The position numbers were made by a program, and so were the translations under genes. Shown here in pieces: positions 21,037-31,184 of a stretch of DNA of 64,000 nucleotides (within the stretch, counting starts at the first letter, position 1; each line of letters begins with the position of its first letter). Source of the stretch: Polymyxa betae (lineage: Eukaryota; Endomyxa; Phytomyxea; Plasmodiophorida; Plasmodiophoridae); assembly GCA_003693705.1 (NCBI GenBank), contig RBZT01000954.1:1-64000 (forward strand). Direction: 5' to 3'. A model generated the notes under the pieces. It was not told the DNA's origin. It saw only the letters and a program-made list of their open reading frames with translations, and did not search any database.

Positions 21037-23164
21037 TTATTTATCTCGCTGTAATATAGCACGAGCACGTGCTTCAATGTCGTCTTCGTTATCAGAACCA
21101 CCTGACGACATAAGATCTGGGCATTCACTCTGGTCGCTATCGCTGACATCGCCTAATACTGCCCTGGGCTCTTCAACTCGTCGTCTTTTTACTTTCAGTT
21201 TCTCATCGCGATGAAGTAGTTGAATACGTCGCTTTTCAACGGATTTATCAACAGTCTGATCAGCATTGGCCAGATTAGATTTGATCATTTCTGCATATTG
21301 TTGTACAGAATATTTGCTAACAGCCACTGATTCAGAATGTGATCTCTCATCTTCAATATATACTGGTTCAGCCTCTTTCACTTTAACAAAATCGATCTCA
21401 TCCTCTTCATCACTGTCGTCACAATGACGATGAAGAACGTTATTTCCCTTCTTTTGCAATAGTTTTTGGAGCTTATCTTGAGGTTGTACTGCTGTAGCCT
21501 TCGGTATCAGATTTCTTGGCAAATTTTTCAAATCGTGTTTCGATTGCCCTGAAGCCCCTTTCAGTTTGATTTTCGGTGTGCCACTCAGACCCATTGATAG
21601 AGCCAATTCATTCAGTGGAATCTTATCCAACATAAACACGCTTTTATCTGATGCTAAATGTACCTAATAACACAGTTACTGAAGGATCACTGATTTTTAC
21701 AAACTAGAACTAAATTAAACAAGGGGGAGTGGTTGACAATAGAAAATGTGGAAAAGAAGAAAAATGTGAACATACAGCTCGACAATAGCTGACAAAAGCA
21801 GCTTGAGCACAGTATTTCAAGTCTTGAGATTGTGCTAAGAACGAACGAATTCTATCTGCAGTTCCAGCGTGTAAATGAGCAGGATTAGCTTTCACTTTTT
21901 GCAATTCAATGCCTCGTGCTTGACACAAATCGATCATGGATTTCTCGCTGTCCAACAGGAACATAAGAGCTCGTCCAGTGGCTGTAAATCTTGCAGTACG
22001 ACCAACACGATGAATATAAGTCTCTACTGAGTCTGGACAATCGAATTGGATCACCCAGGAGACGCTTGGAAAGTCGAGACCTCGTCCTGCCAGATCGGTG
22101 GCAAACATTAAGCCATGTGAAGCTTCAAGGAAACTATTATAGGCTGCAAGACGCTGAGCTTGAGACATTCCTGAATGTAGTTGATAGAGAGTGCTCGAAC
22201 TAATCTTGGTCGAAATCATGCCCAGAACTTGATACAGAAAGCGAACCTGCTTTCTGCTGGCAACAAATACGAGAATTTTGTCAGAAGTGTGTGATAGCAG
22301 GAACGAATACAGCAGATCGATCTTTTGTGATGCATTACAAACTATGTATGATTGAGACAGCCTTGGTGGAGTTACTCGAGATTCTTCATGAACAGCAACA
22401 TATTCAGGATCTTTTAGAGCAAGACGAGCCAAAGTCGACACCTTCTTCGTCTGTGTTGCTGAAAACAGCATTGTTTGACGTTCAGTTGGAAGATTGTTAA
22501 GAATGGCATCGAGTGTGGTCTTAAATCCCATATCTAGACATCGATCTGCTTCATCAAGTACAAGAACCTTTAGATTATCAGCATTAAATGTTGCCGTATT
22601 ATCCATATGATGTAATATACGTCCAGGTGTGCCAACAATCACATTCATTTGAGCAATATGAGGTGCTTCATCATCGTAATCTTTCCCACCAATAACGAGC
22701 CCAGCACTAATACTCTGATGATATCTTCCAACAGTTCGAAGTGTCTCAAAGATCTGTAGAGCTAACTCTCTTGTTGGACTAATAATCAATGCAACCAATC
22801 CAGCTTCTGGTGTCACATAATCATGATAAAGACGTTCAAATACAGGAACAAGAAATGAGAGAGTCTTGCCTTGACCTGTTCTGGCAGCACCAAGTATATC
22901 TCTACCACATATACCATGAGGTATAGCAGCTCTTTGTATAGCAGTCATTCGTTTGAATTTGTTCTGTTTCAATCCTTCTAATGTGAATGCAGATAATGGT
23001 AATTGAGAGAATAGTTTCGGTGCACCAGGAGCTTGAGAATGTGCAGATCCAGAACCAATAGCTGGAGCACTAGCATGAACTTGTTCTAATAGAGCATCTG
23101 GCCTGATAATCTCACCAGAGACAATCGGCATCTGCTTCCTTTGTTTCTTCCCCTTTTTCACCAT
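21037..23164 (-). CDS. DBP4: DEAD-box RNA helicase DBP4/DDX10
   Basis: 671 residues from two exons (21776-23164 and 21037-21663), exact codon sum. Motifs: FKRMTAIQRAAIPHGI (Q motif), AARTGQGKT (I), SPTRELA, GTPGRI, LDEAD (II), SAT (III), YIHRVGRTAR (VI). After the helicase core the segment YCRAVHLASDKSVFMLDKIP, then LNELALSMGLSGTPKIK, is the DBP4/DDX10 signature; the intron falls just inside it. The tail is acidic/basic (DDSDEEDEIDF, VKRRRVEEP). The enzyme acts in early 18S rRNA maturation, releasing U14 snoRNA, in the nucleolus. Motif I carries AARTGQGKT rather than the common AKTGSGKT. It is head-to-head with a small basic-protein gene, 117 bp apart. Confidence 0.92.
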
Positions 23165-23281
23165 CTTTTAATTTCCAGGAAATATTTCAAAATGGATCCA
23201 TGACCGCGGACTCCGTAAGGACTCCAACACAATTTTTTGAAGAATTTTCTGAAGTCTGAATCTGACCGAGATTATCGAACA

Positions 23282-23659
23282 ATGGATCTAGGTTTAGAGT
23301 CGTTAAATGAATGTATTGCTGAGTTACACGAAGAGAAGCTTGAACGTCAAGAGCTTGCTGTATGTGCTGCTATTGAACAGGTTAAAGTGACTCAAAGCCC
23401 ATTCGCCACTCTACCTGTTCAGTCTGGGTCAAGTCTCGAGCTGCATTCGGCTATTGTTCAACATTATCAGCAACGGCATCAGATCGGAGACAAGATCAGG
23501 GATGAACGTCGTCGCAAAACCGAACGTGGACGGATTGCGAAAAGGAAGGGCACCGATTATCACGACAAACAGAATAAGAACTTTGGTGTTGGTCGTGGAC
23601 GTCCATCATTGAAAACAAATGGCAAACGAAGTGAAAGAAGGCGAGGTGCCTCTAAGTGA
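23282..23659 (+). CDS. Small basic protein, unknown, possibly nucleolar
   Basis: 125 residues, no intron. The first half is acidic and helical (LNECIAELHEEKLERQELA). The second half is strongly basic (DERRRKTERGRIAKRK, GKRSERRRGASK), which suggests nucleic-acid or nucleolar binding. It shares a 117-bp divergent promoter with DBP4, so coregulation with ribosome biogenesis is plausible (inference). The start is the ATG at MDLGLESL; an in-frame non-ATG extension was ignored. No family recognised. Confidence 0.7.
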   Translation: MDLGLESLNECIAELHEEKLERQELAVCAAIEQVKVTQSPFATLPVQSGSSLELHSAIVQHYQQRHQIGDKIRDERRRKTERGRIAKRKGTDYHDKQNKNFGVGRGRPSLKTNGKRSERRRGASK

Positions 23660-23716
23660 ATCTGTTCATTGGTTTCACTGTAAATGTTGATGTTGTTAGA
23701 GATGATATTGTATTGA

Positions 23717-25416
23717 TCAATGTTGTGGTGAAGATATATCATGACCAGCACCACCACCACCATATGCAACAGATTTCTCTAAACTTCTTCCTTCTTTACT
23801 GAGGACAGTCTCCCTTCTCATTGATGATATTGTATGTCGTAGCGATATCGAATTTTGATATTTCTTCTTGCGTTCTTTCCGTTTCTGCAGAAATCGGGGA
23901 AGAGAATCGGCAGCGAGTAGGCCGAAGATCGATGTTGATGCCTGATCTAGTGCAGCGACACATTTTTGAATTAGCTGTATTTGTGTCTCTATGGTGAATA
24001 TCTCAACACTTCTTAATGCTTTTACACTGCTGTTAATGTCATTCCGGATCGCATTCGGCAGATTTACTTGAAATCTGCTGGAATCCGATATGAATTCATT
24101 AAAGATGGTATTGATAGACTCCTGAATCTCAAATACCACATCTGGATCCGTAAATGGTAAACAACTTCTGGACTTATTCGATAAATCTTTACACAGATCA
24201 TAAAAGATCAGATTCTCTGATAGCAATCGATCAGTAATCCCATAAATAAAGGCTTATCTGTCACTTTACCCATACTGAATTGATTCTCAAGAAATCGTCT
24301 GAATTGTTCCTTATACCGAGAGTTCGATAGAATCTAATGATATGGGTCAAGAGCTGGAGATCAAAACACCAATACTAAAGAAACCAGTTGAAAACCAAAT
24401 CTTGTGATGATTTTGCAATAATGATAAATGGGAAATACCTCATGAAGTCTCTGATTATTTGCATCACTCTTTGATACAATATGTTCTCGATGTCTATATA
24501 AACGAAGTAGTGGCAGAACCAGTGATATAAATACCACCAGACATAGCTGAATAGCGCTTAACCCATGATTATACCAGAACAGAAAATCAAGGACAACATT
24601 GGGTGGCAGAGTACTCAGTTTAGCAGGTTGGAAAGCGATTACATTCTGGACGATCCCACCTATAGATTTAAGGATCTGAAACACAATAAAAACGATGGAG
24701 ATCATGGTAAGTTCGCGTTTATGTTTGCTGCTATCGTCCTTGCCCTTGAATTGCCACAACATCATCATGGTACATAACAGAACGAATCCTGGAATTAAGT
24801 TCATGAGGTAATGTTCAGGTTGTAGTTTACAACCATCAAAGTATTGAACGAATATGATGGGTAGCCATGTCACAGCACAGAATGATAATGATATCATCAA
24901 TAGTACAGGCGTAGAGCCCATCGTCTTATGCTTTGTAATGAAGGCATTTACACGAACCCTAACAGACTGCTTTCTTGATTTGATCTCGTCCCTATCCTTG
25001 GTAGGTAACTGATAGATATGAAACCATCTGGTCTGTTCAGATACGCGAGCGAATTGGACCATTAAAACCCAGGTTCTGGCCAGATAAACAGTTGCTGTTA
25101 CTGGAACCAATGATGATGATATAACAGCATAAACACCACAATAAATCTTTGATGAACTGATATCAATCATTAATAGTACAGATTCTAATATCAATGCACA
25201 GCCAACAGCCACAAACAAGGAGATATTGGATCCAGCATCACCATGAATATGATTTAGCTTACGACGATGTGCAATCAGGTACACCATACAAGATACTCCA
25301 ACAATTAATGAAAGCACAACTATGAATTGAGTCCCTTCTCGTACTATAATGGCAGTATTCTCGCTCAGCATATAGTTGCCACTGGCCAACGATGATGTAT
25401 TGTCGGATCCATTCAT
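23717..25416 (-). CDS. Seven-transmembrane RGS receptor A
   Basis: 513 residues from three exons (24439-25416, 24270-24333, 23717-24216), exact codon sum. Exon 1 encodes seven hydrophobic segments (for example VVLSLIVGVSCMVYLIA, then LFVAVGCALILESVLLM, and LCLVVFISLVLPLLRLY). The RGS domain follows: ILSNSRYKEQFRRFLENQF, then SMENLIFYDLCKDL, FNEFISDSSRFQVNLP and LLAADSLPRFLQKRK. This order, 7TM then C-terminal RGS, is that of AtRGS1 and fungal GprK-like proteins, which accelerate GTP hydrolysis by G-alpha at the plasma membrane. The tail is basic. It is arranged back-to-back with receptor B (27812-29492), which has the same 64-nt middle exon. The ligand is unknown. Confidence 0.85.
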
Positions 25417-26021
25417 AACAAGAGCTCAAACGATGGTTTTCTTTGTTTTCCGAGATTGCAGGGGAATCGATCTAAATATCCATGGTACGAACAGGCCATC
25501 GGCCTGTATGTTATTATCTCACTCCTCAACAACTCGAATCTGGTTCAAGACTGTTTCGAAATGGTCATATTCGATCATTACCAACCTCGACTATTTCATA
25601 TGATCAATCACCACAAAGTTCTGTGCTCGTACCTGTTGCAATAGTAATAACTTGTTCATATTATTCAATGGATGTTCAGTACCATATGTTATGTCTCGTG
25701 TCCATCAACATGGTTTAATATGAGATCTGCAGCTGTGCAATTTATTACATACTACAAACAGTCTTCCAGACGAAGAACGAGAAATACAACAAACCTTGAA
25801 GATCTTCTCTGAACTCATGATTTTACAACTCACGAGATGATGGACGTCTAGACAGATTCTGCCATTTACGAGCTGGATTTAATGGAACACAGATCTAAAT
25901 TAGACTGAATAAGATGACTAAGACCATCGTTCTTGTTATCATTCAGTACAGTTTCTGCTCCAAATCATTCTGGCGATTTAAGGGTGGAAGATAGCTGACA
26001 TTAGCCCTTAGCGCATTCCTT

Positions 26022-26147
26022 TCATCGATTTAAACGCTGTTCTTCAAGTTCAGCTTTAATACGATCATCAGCTTTGATGTAGTCGAAAATAGATGAAATC
26101 AGATTTGTCACTGATTGTACGAGAGTCTGGATCTGAACATCGATCAT
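26022..26147 (-). CDS. Small helical ORF, 41 residues
   Basis: ATG-started frame with protein-like sequence (QIQTLVQSVTNLISSIFDY, then DDRIKAELEEQRLNR). It would form an amphipathic helix ending in a charged coil. Located between the two divergent 7TM-RGS genes. It may be a stand-alone small protein or one exon of a lost gene. Confidence 0.3.
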   Translation of the reverse strand: MIDVQIQTLVQSVTNLISSIFDYIKADDRIKAELEEQRLNR

Positions 26148-27811
26148 GGCGACCCCTTCACAACAAGTACTCAAAACTAATCTGATAAACACCAGCAGAA
26201 TGAATCTTTAGACAGATTCATGGACTTCCCTCGAAACCATTCGCGGGGAGACGGACTGGGCCAGCACCACCAACGAATGATGCCTGGTGATCAATGGATA
26301 ATGGATACAATATCAATTCCATAATAGAATTGTTGGAACAAAATCATCATCTACTTGATTCGAATACCTATTTAACGATAAATTTTTACAGTAGATTGTT
26401 AATGAGATAAAAGTCGATGATATTAATGATAGAAGCTGTCTAGATAAAGATCTGGAGCAGATTGCAATAGAGATCAAATCCTATTTGATATTAGAGCAGT
26501 TGGTTGGCAAATACACATGCAAGGAATTGCCATGTATGATAAACATATTGCCCGGAAAGAAGCAAGATAAAAAATATGTAACTTTATCCTTAGTGTCTTA
26601 TTGATTTAAAAACAAATTCAGAGAGACTTTGTAGGTAGTGAAAATGAAACTACAATGAACTTGGCCAGATTGAAGCATCAAACACCACCAGCGATATCAC
26701 AATGACATCGCAAAGTATAATGACAAGAAAATTGCTGCCTCTCGGTTTTCATGAGATAACATAACTGCCATATTGTTAGCATGAAGTGGTAGATTCTGAA
26801 AGCGACGAGGTTTTAAATAAAACATGTCAGGTTAGTGTCTTAGATAAAGTACGGTGTCGGTTAAGAAGTCGAACTCCAAAGCCATACAGATTACAGACAT
26901 GATCGATGTCTACAATGTTGATGATCATCTCATTTCATACGATAGGAACCGATATCAATATATTGTAAGAGATCAGCGATGCTGACGACCTGCAGGAATT
27001 CACAAAGAATCGCTTCTGCAATTATTGATCGAAGATTGCTGCCTGAAGCTCTTAAGGTTGAACATCGACCATGTTTTCCAGATGGAATGATGGACCAACA
27101 CTCGCCTGAGAACAGCGTGGCCTGACTTTTGGAAACAAGGAATGATGGCTGTATAGAAGCCAATATCAATTAGTATGATGGAAGGAGTTAGTATAGACAG
27201 AATGTTATATCCACTACAGAACAGTATGTAATAATAATGTTACTTCCTTCCTATCAGCATGTTGCCTATATTTATGTGGCGCAACCTTCCTTATCATTCA
27301 GCAAATGCAATTAATACGTCTTTAACGAGACATCTTCTAGTCTGGTTCTGTAGATTCAGCTAAAAGCTTCATCCCTCCGGCTGGTTCTATTACGAACAAT
27401 ACGAAGTCGCTGCTAATATTGTACTCAGGGGGAAATGCTGGATGCTAGCATTATCCAAAAATCCAGCTACGATGCCGCTGTACTTCTGTCTGAATGTTTA
27501 GCAAGATCGAGACCTAGTTGACCGAGATTCGATCGAGATTTGTGCTAGCGGTTGAGGTTCCTCCTATTGATCAGTCCTAATCTCATCATGCATCAAAGGA
27601 GCATTTATGACAGAGATCCTCTGCAGCATGAGATCCGAGTACACAAGTTGACCAATAATCATGTTGATAGAAAATGCGATCGATCATTTGAAAATATCTG
27701 TCATAATTCAGATCAGGCGTTGCATCTGGTACACTTCGGAAATCAAGTAGGATCCACGAGGTAAACTTCATATCCAATATCTCGCTTTAGATATACACCA
27801 AATCAAGCAAA
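26148..27811. other. Mostly non-coding spacer between the 7TM-RGS genes
   Basis: About 1.7 kb without a supported full gene. It contains one coding-like block on the plus strand at 26395-26604 (described separately) and several short ORFs with stops. Divergent promoters of receptor B and flanking genes must lie here. No 7TM or RGS fragment is visible. Confidence 0.4.
26395..26604 (+). pseudogene. Orphan coding-like fragment, 69 codons
   Basis: Open frame after an AG acceptor-like site (IVNEIKVDDINDRSCLDKDL, then EQIAIEIKSYLILEQLVGK, ending at a TGA). A second protein-like frame sits just upstream (MDNGYNINSIIELLEQNHHL from about 26295), one frame out. Together they look like a broken or spliced small gene. 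No family recognised. Confidence 0.3.
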
Positions 27812-29492
27812 ATGGATTCCCAATGGAACATAACCAGCATCGACAACATAACCGATTCGAGTGAATCTCATGAGGCGGCATTACCTCTTGAAACCGCTCT
27901 ACAGCTACACAGTTCATTACAGGCTATCTTGATAGCAACAGTGTTAATTGGTGTCACATCAATGATCTATCTACATAGTAATCGGCGTGTTCGTAAACGT
28001 ATATATGGTCCATTAGCATCTGGTACAAGTAATCAGATGATGTTTATGGTTGATGTTGGACTTGTCATTACTGCTCTGTTTCAATTCTGTGCTATTGTAT
28101 TCCATGAAGTACCATGTGCTGTACATAGTGCTCTAAGTACATGTTATATTCCAATCTCTGGCATTGTATTTCTACTTCGAGCGTGGGTTCTGGCCGTACA
28201 GTTTGCTCGAGTACATGAACAATTACGTTGGGTGAAATTGTACCAGATGCCGGCTAAACAACGTGCTGAATTTGAGAACCAGCCTCTATCATTATCTACA
28301 CGTATTGATATCTGGATCACATCACACCCGGCCTTTCTGGACCCACACCTGCTAATCCCCATCAGTGTAATATTTAGTATTATGATGTGGATTCCATCTA
28401 TTCTTATTGATGTTCACAATCAATGTGATCATGAATTAACAAATCGATGGAACGATCTTAATGTATTCATATTTCTAGCTCTAGCATTGCTATTAGCTAC
28501 GAAAGTACGTGGAAAGATTGATACAATTGGTATCCGTAAAGAGCTGCAGATTGTGACCGCTACCTTCGTTATAATGCAGATATTCCTGGTATCACTTCAC
28601 CCTGTTGAGGATTCGATTATCTGGAATCACGACCAAGATGTTGATGCTCTCGAGGAGCAGTACGGCGTCGAGATGGTCTTCTCCTTTTGGTATGAACACA
28701 CAATCAAGTCCATCCACATTTTCCTACTGATCATACTGGTCGCTGTACGGCCAGTATTGGGAATATTGATGCATAAGGATAGATTCTCTTCCAGTAGGAC
28801 AGTTCAGCAGAGATTACAGGAGGTGAGTTCATGAAAAGTTCACTCTGTGTCTCTCGTGTGTTTTGTGTTATTAGCTATCGAGGTTCATATCGTCTCTTTT
28901 ATGTTTTGTGTTCTATCAATAATACTTGTTGGCTGAATGCAAGTCCAGATTCTGAACGACCGTCAACGAAAGGAGGAATTCCGAGATTTCTTGCAACGCG
29001 AGTTCAGCATGGGTTAGTAATCTCATTAATGTTTGACGGTATACTAATGTCTATATAGAAAATCTCACATTTTATGACATGATTGCATCTGTATTTTTAG
29101 AATCACGAACTCTATCAGCATCTAATACGGAATCTGTATGGGATTTACAACGTACTTTAATAGATATCTATCATGATTTTGTTGTTGAATCTGGCAGATT
29201 TCAAGTCAATCTGCCTAATGATGACCGACAATACATCGAGAAAGCCATATCCGAGTTAAAAGCAGCTAATGGAGCGTCATCAAATCAGCTGATCTCTTTG
29301 ATCAAGGCCAGTATAGGAACGTACAGCCAAGCTCAGAATACAATCTTCAATCTGATGGCTACAGATTCTTTACCAAGATTCTTACGTGAACGTGATGAAG
29401 ATAACACCACACTGAGATCTTACAACACAGTTGTTAAATCTGGTTTATCAACTAATTTGACAGCTACTTCTAAGAGAGTAACTAACACTTAA
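27812..29492 (+). CDS. Seven-transmembrane RGS receptor B
   Basis: 502 residues from three exons (27812-28822, 28949-29012, 29059-29492), exact codon sum. It has a seven-helix layout like receptor A (AILIATVLIGVTSMIYL, then MFMVDVGLVITALFQFCAI, and ILVAVRPVLGILM before a basic loop). The RGS domain is ILNDRQRKEEFRDFLQREF, SMENLTFYDM, DLQRTLIDIYHDFVVESGRF, LMATDSLPRFLRER. Both proteins share RFQVNLPN and DSLPRFL. The WVLAVQFARVHEQLRW loop parallels WVLMVQFARVSEQTRW in A. It is therefore a diverged duplicate of A in mirrored orientation. Confidence 0.85.
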
Positions 29493-29562
29493 TCTAAGCA
29501 GTATTGTAAGAGAGTAATACCTAATCTAAGCAGTATTGTAAGAGAGTAATACCTAATCTCAG
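29483..29562 (+). repeat. Tandem repeat, about 32-bp unit
   Basis: About two and a half copies of a unit containing CTAAGCAGTATTGTAAGAGA, starting at the stop codon of receptor B. The last copy has a C for A change. Confidence 0.8.
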
Positions 29563-29822
29563 CAATACTTATCTAAAATCTCACAAAACTGCCTTTCTTG
29601 CATATCGTCTCATTGTAAACCACCCAGAATTATATCGTTGTAGATCAATACGAAGTAATCAATCGAGTTTTTAGTAGGATGGGTTCTATCAATCCTGACA
29701 TGGACTAATCAGCAATCAAGTGGATCTGGTCGAACTAGCCCTGTCCTGGCTTTATCGCTCCATTTCGCAATTCCAAATCTAATACTGTAATATTCAGCTA
29801 GTATCAATATAATCCAGCAATC

Positions 29823-30755
29823 ATGCAGCGATTTATATACCCAGTTTTAATGATGGCTGCCGTCGTGCTGACTCTAGCCGCCATGCCTGCTGACCCGAAT
29901 TTCGACAATATGACGGATGAGGAGATTATCAAGAATCTGAGTGAAATTACTGATATTGAGAAACTAGATTATATCAGTGAATCATCGGAACGAATGTCTA
30001 ATCTTTGTAAGCTCGCTCAACCATTACGTTTATTTCATCCAACAACACCTGATTGGCTCTTGTACGATCTCGTTAATAATGTCGCTGCCGATCTACCTGC
30101 ATACTCCCACATCATTACCAATAATATTCAAGACAATGATGTAGTCCAGTTCTGCCTTCGATTGATGGTCTACAACTTCCTCTCTAATCAATATTCCAAT
30201 AAGATGGAAATGCTGAGAAAGTTGAAGGACATCTATCCAGATATAACATTGTTAATGATCAAGTACTTTGAAGATATAGCATCTGAGACTAATGATGACA
30301 ACACTCTCTGGAAAATGGAATGGCAAATCGATCTGCTGATTAAGTTGGAATGGTACAATGTCCAGATACTTCATCACATTCAACAAGTTCGTCAATCAGC
30401 AGAACCATTACGACAATGTCGCCTTCTATTCGGTGATGATATACGAGATGATCAACTGATTCAGCTGCTGGAATCTGTACATAACAACTGCAAACAACCA
30501 GCATATGCGACCGTACTGGACCAGGACATTACCGATTCGGATGCTATTAAGCTCTGCTTCCGATTATTGGATAGATGCTCGTATGGAAATGTGAAGGAGA
30601 AATCACTGCAATATTTGAGTGAGATATATCCTTCTATACGCAGCCTGATGTTCATGAAATTAGACAATATGGAAGTTGATGATAACACTGAATCTATGCA
30701 ATGGAAGGTAGAAGCATATCGTCAGTGTTTAGACAAACAAGGCTGGTCTCAATAA
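29823..30755 (+). CDS. Secreted protein with duplicated ~100-residue domain
   Basis: 310 residues, no intron. It begins with a signal peptide (YPVLMMAAVVLTLAAMPA). Two domain copies can be aligned by eye. Copy 1 (about residues 70-180) has PAYSHIITNNIQDNDVVQFC, then LRKLKDIYPDITLLMIK and WKMEWQIDLLIKLEW. Copy 2 (about 205-308) has PAYATVLDQDITDSDAIKLC, then LQYLSEIYPSIRSLMFMK and WKVEAYRQCLDKQGW. A conserved Cys ends the first block in both. The fold is probably all-helical. No named family recognised; secretion and internal duplication are consistent with a host- or environment-facing protein (inference). Confidence 0.75.
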   Translation: MQRFIYPVLMMAAVVLTLAAMPADPNFDNMTDEEIIKNLSEITDIEKLDYISESSERMSNLCKLAQPLRLFHPTTPDWLLYDLVNNVAADLPAYSHIITNNIQDNDVVQFCLRLMVYNFLSNQYSNKMEMLRKLKDIYPDITLLMIKYFEDIASETNDDNTLWKMEWQIDLLIKLEWYNVQILHHIQQVRQSAEPLRQCRLLFGDDIRDDQLIQLLESVHNNCKQPAYATVLDQDITDSDAIKLCFRLLDRCSYGNVKEKSLQYLSEIYPSIRSLMFMKLDNMEVDDNTESMQWKVEAYRQCLDKQGWSQ

Positions 30756-31184
30756 ACATCCATCTCACCTCTCTGGCTCATTTGCTATCACAATCACCAA
30801 TTTCGCAAACTTCCATGAATGACAAACGATATTGACAAATGCTATGGTACTCAGGGACTTAATAACTTGGAATAGAAATATACTAACTAGGAAGAAGGAA
30901 CATAATACGACCAAATCCCCAGTTTGTGATCTCATCGATAATTGCACTATTGATCGAAATTGATAGAAGGGGGATTCATCAGCCCTGATTATACAATAAA
31001 TGTATAATTGATTTCATTCTAAAAGAGTATTACCTAAACGATCCGTCGAACTCATGCAACAATTCCAATCCAATGTTGATTATTATAGTATTTGCTCAGA
31101 ACTGTGTTATTGTGGCCTTATCTGCAATACGAACCAGAACAATCCATGATATATTTGCAGGCTTATCTATAGAAAAGTCGATAT
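30756..31184. other. Convergent intergenic region, 429 bp
   Basis: 3' flanks of the secreted protein gene (plus) and the TTLL gene (minus). AT-rich, no gene seen. Confidence 0.5.
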
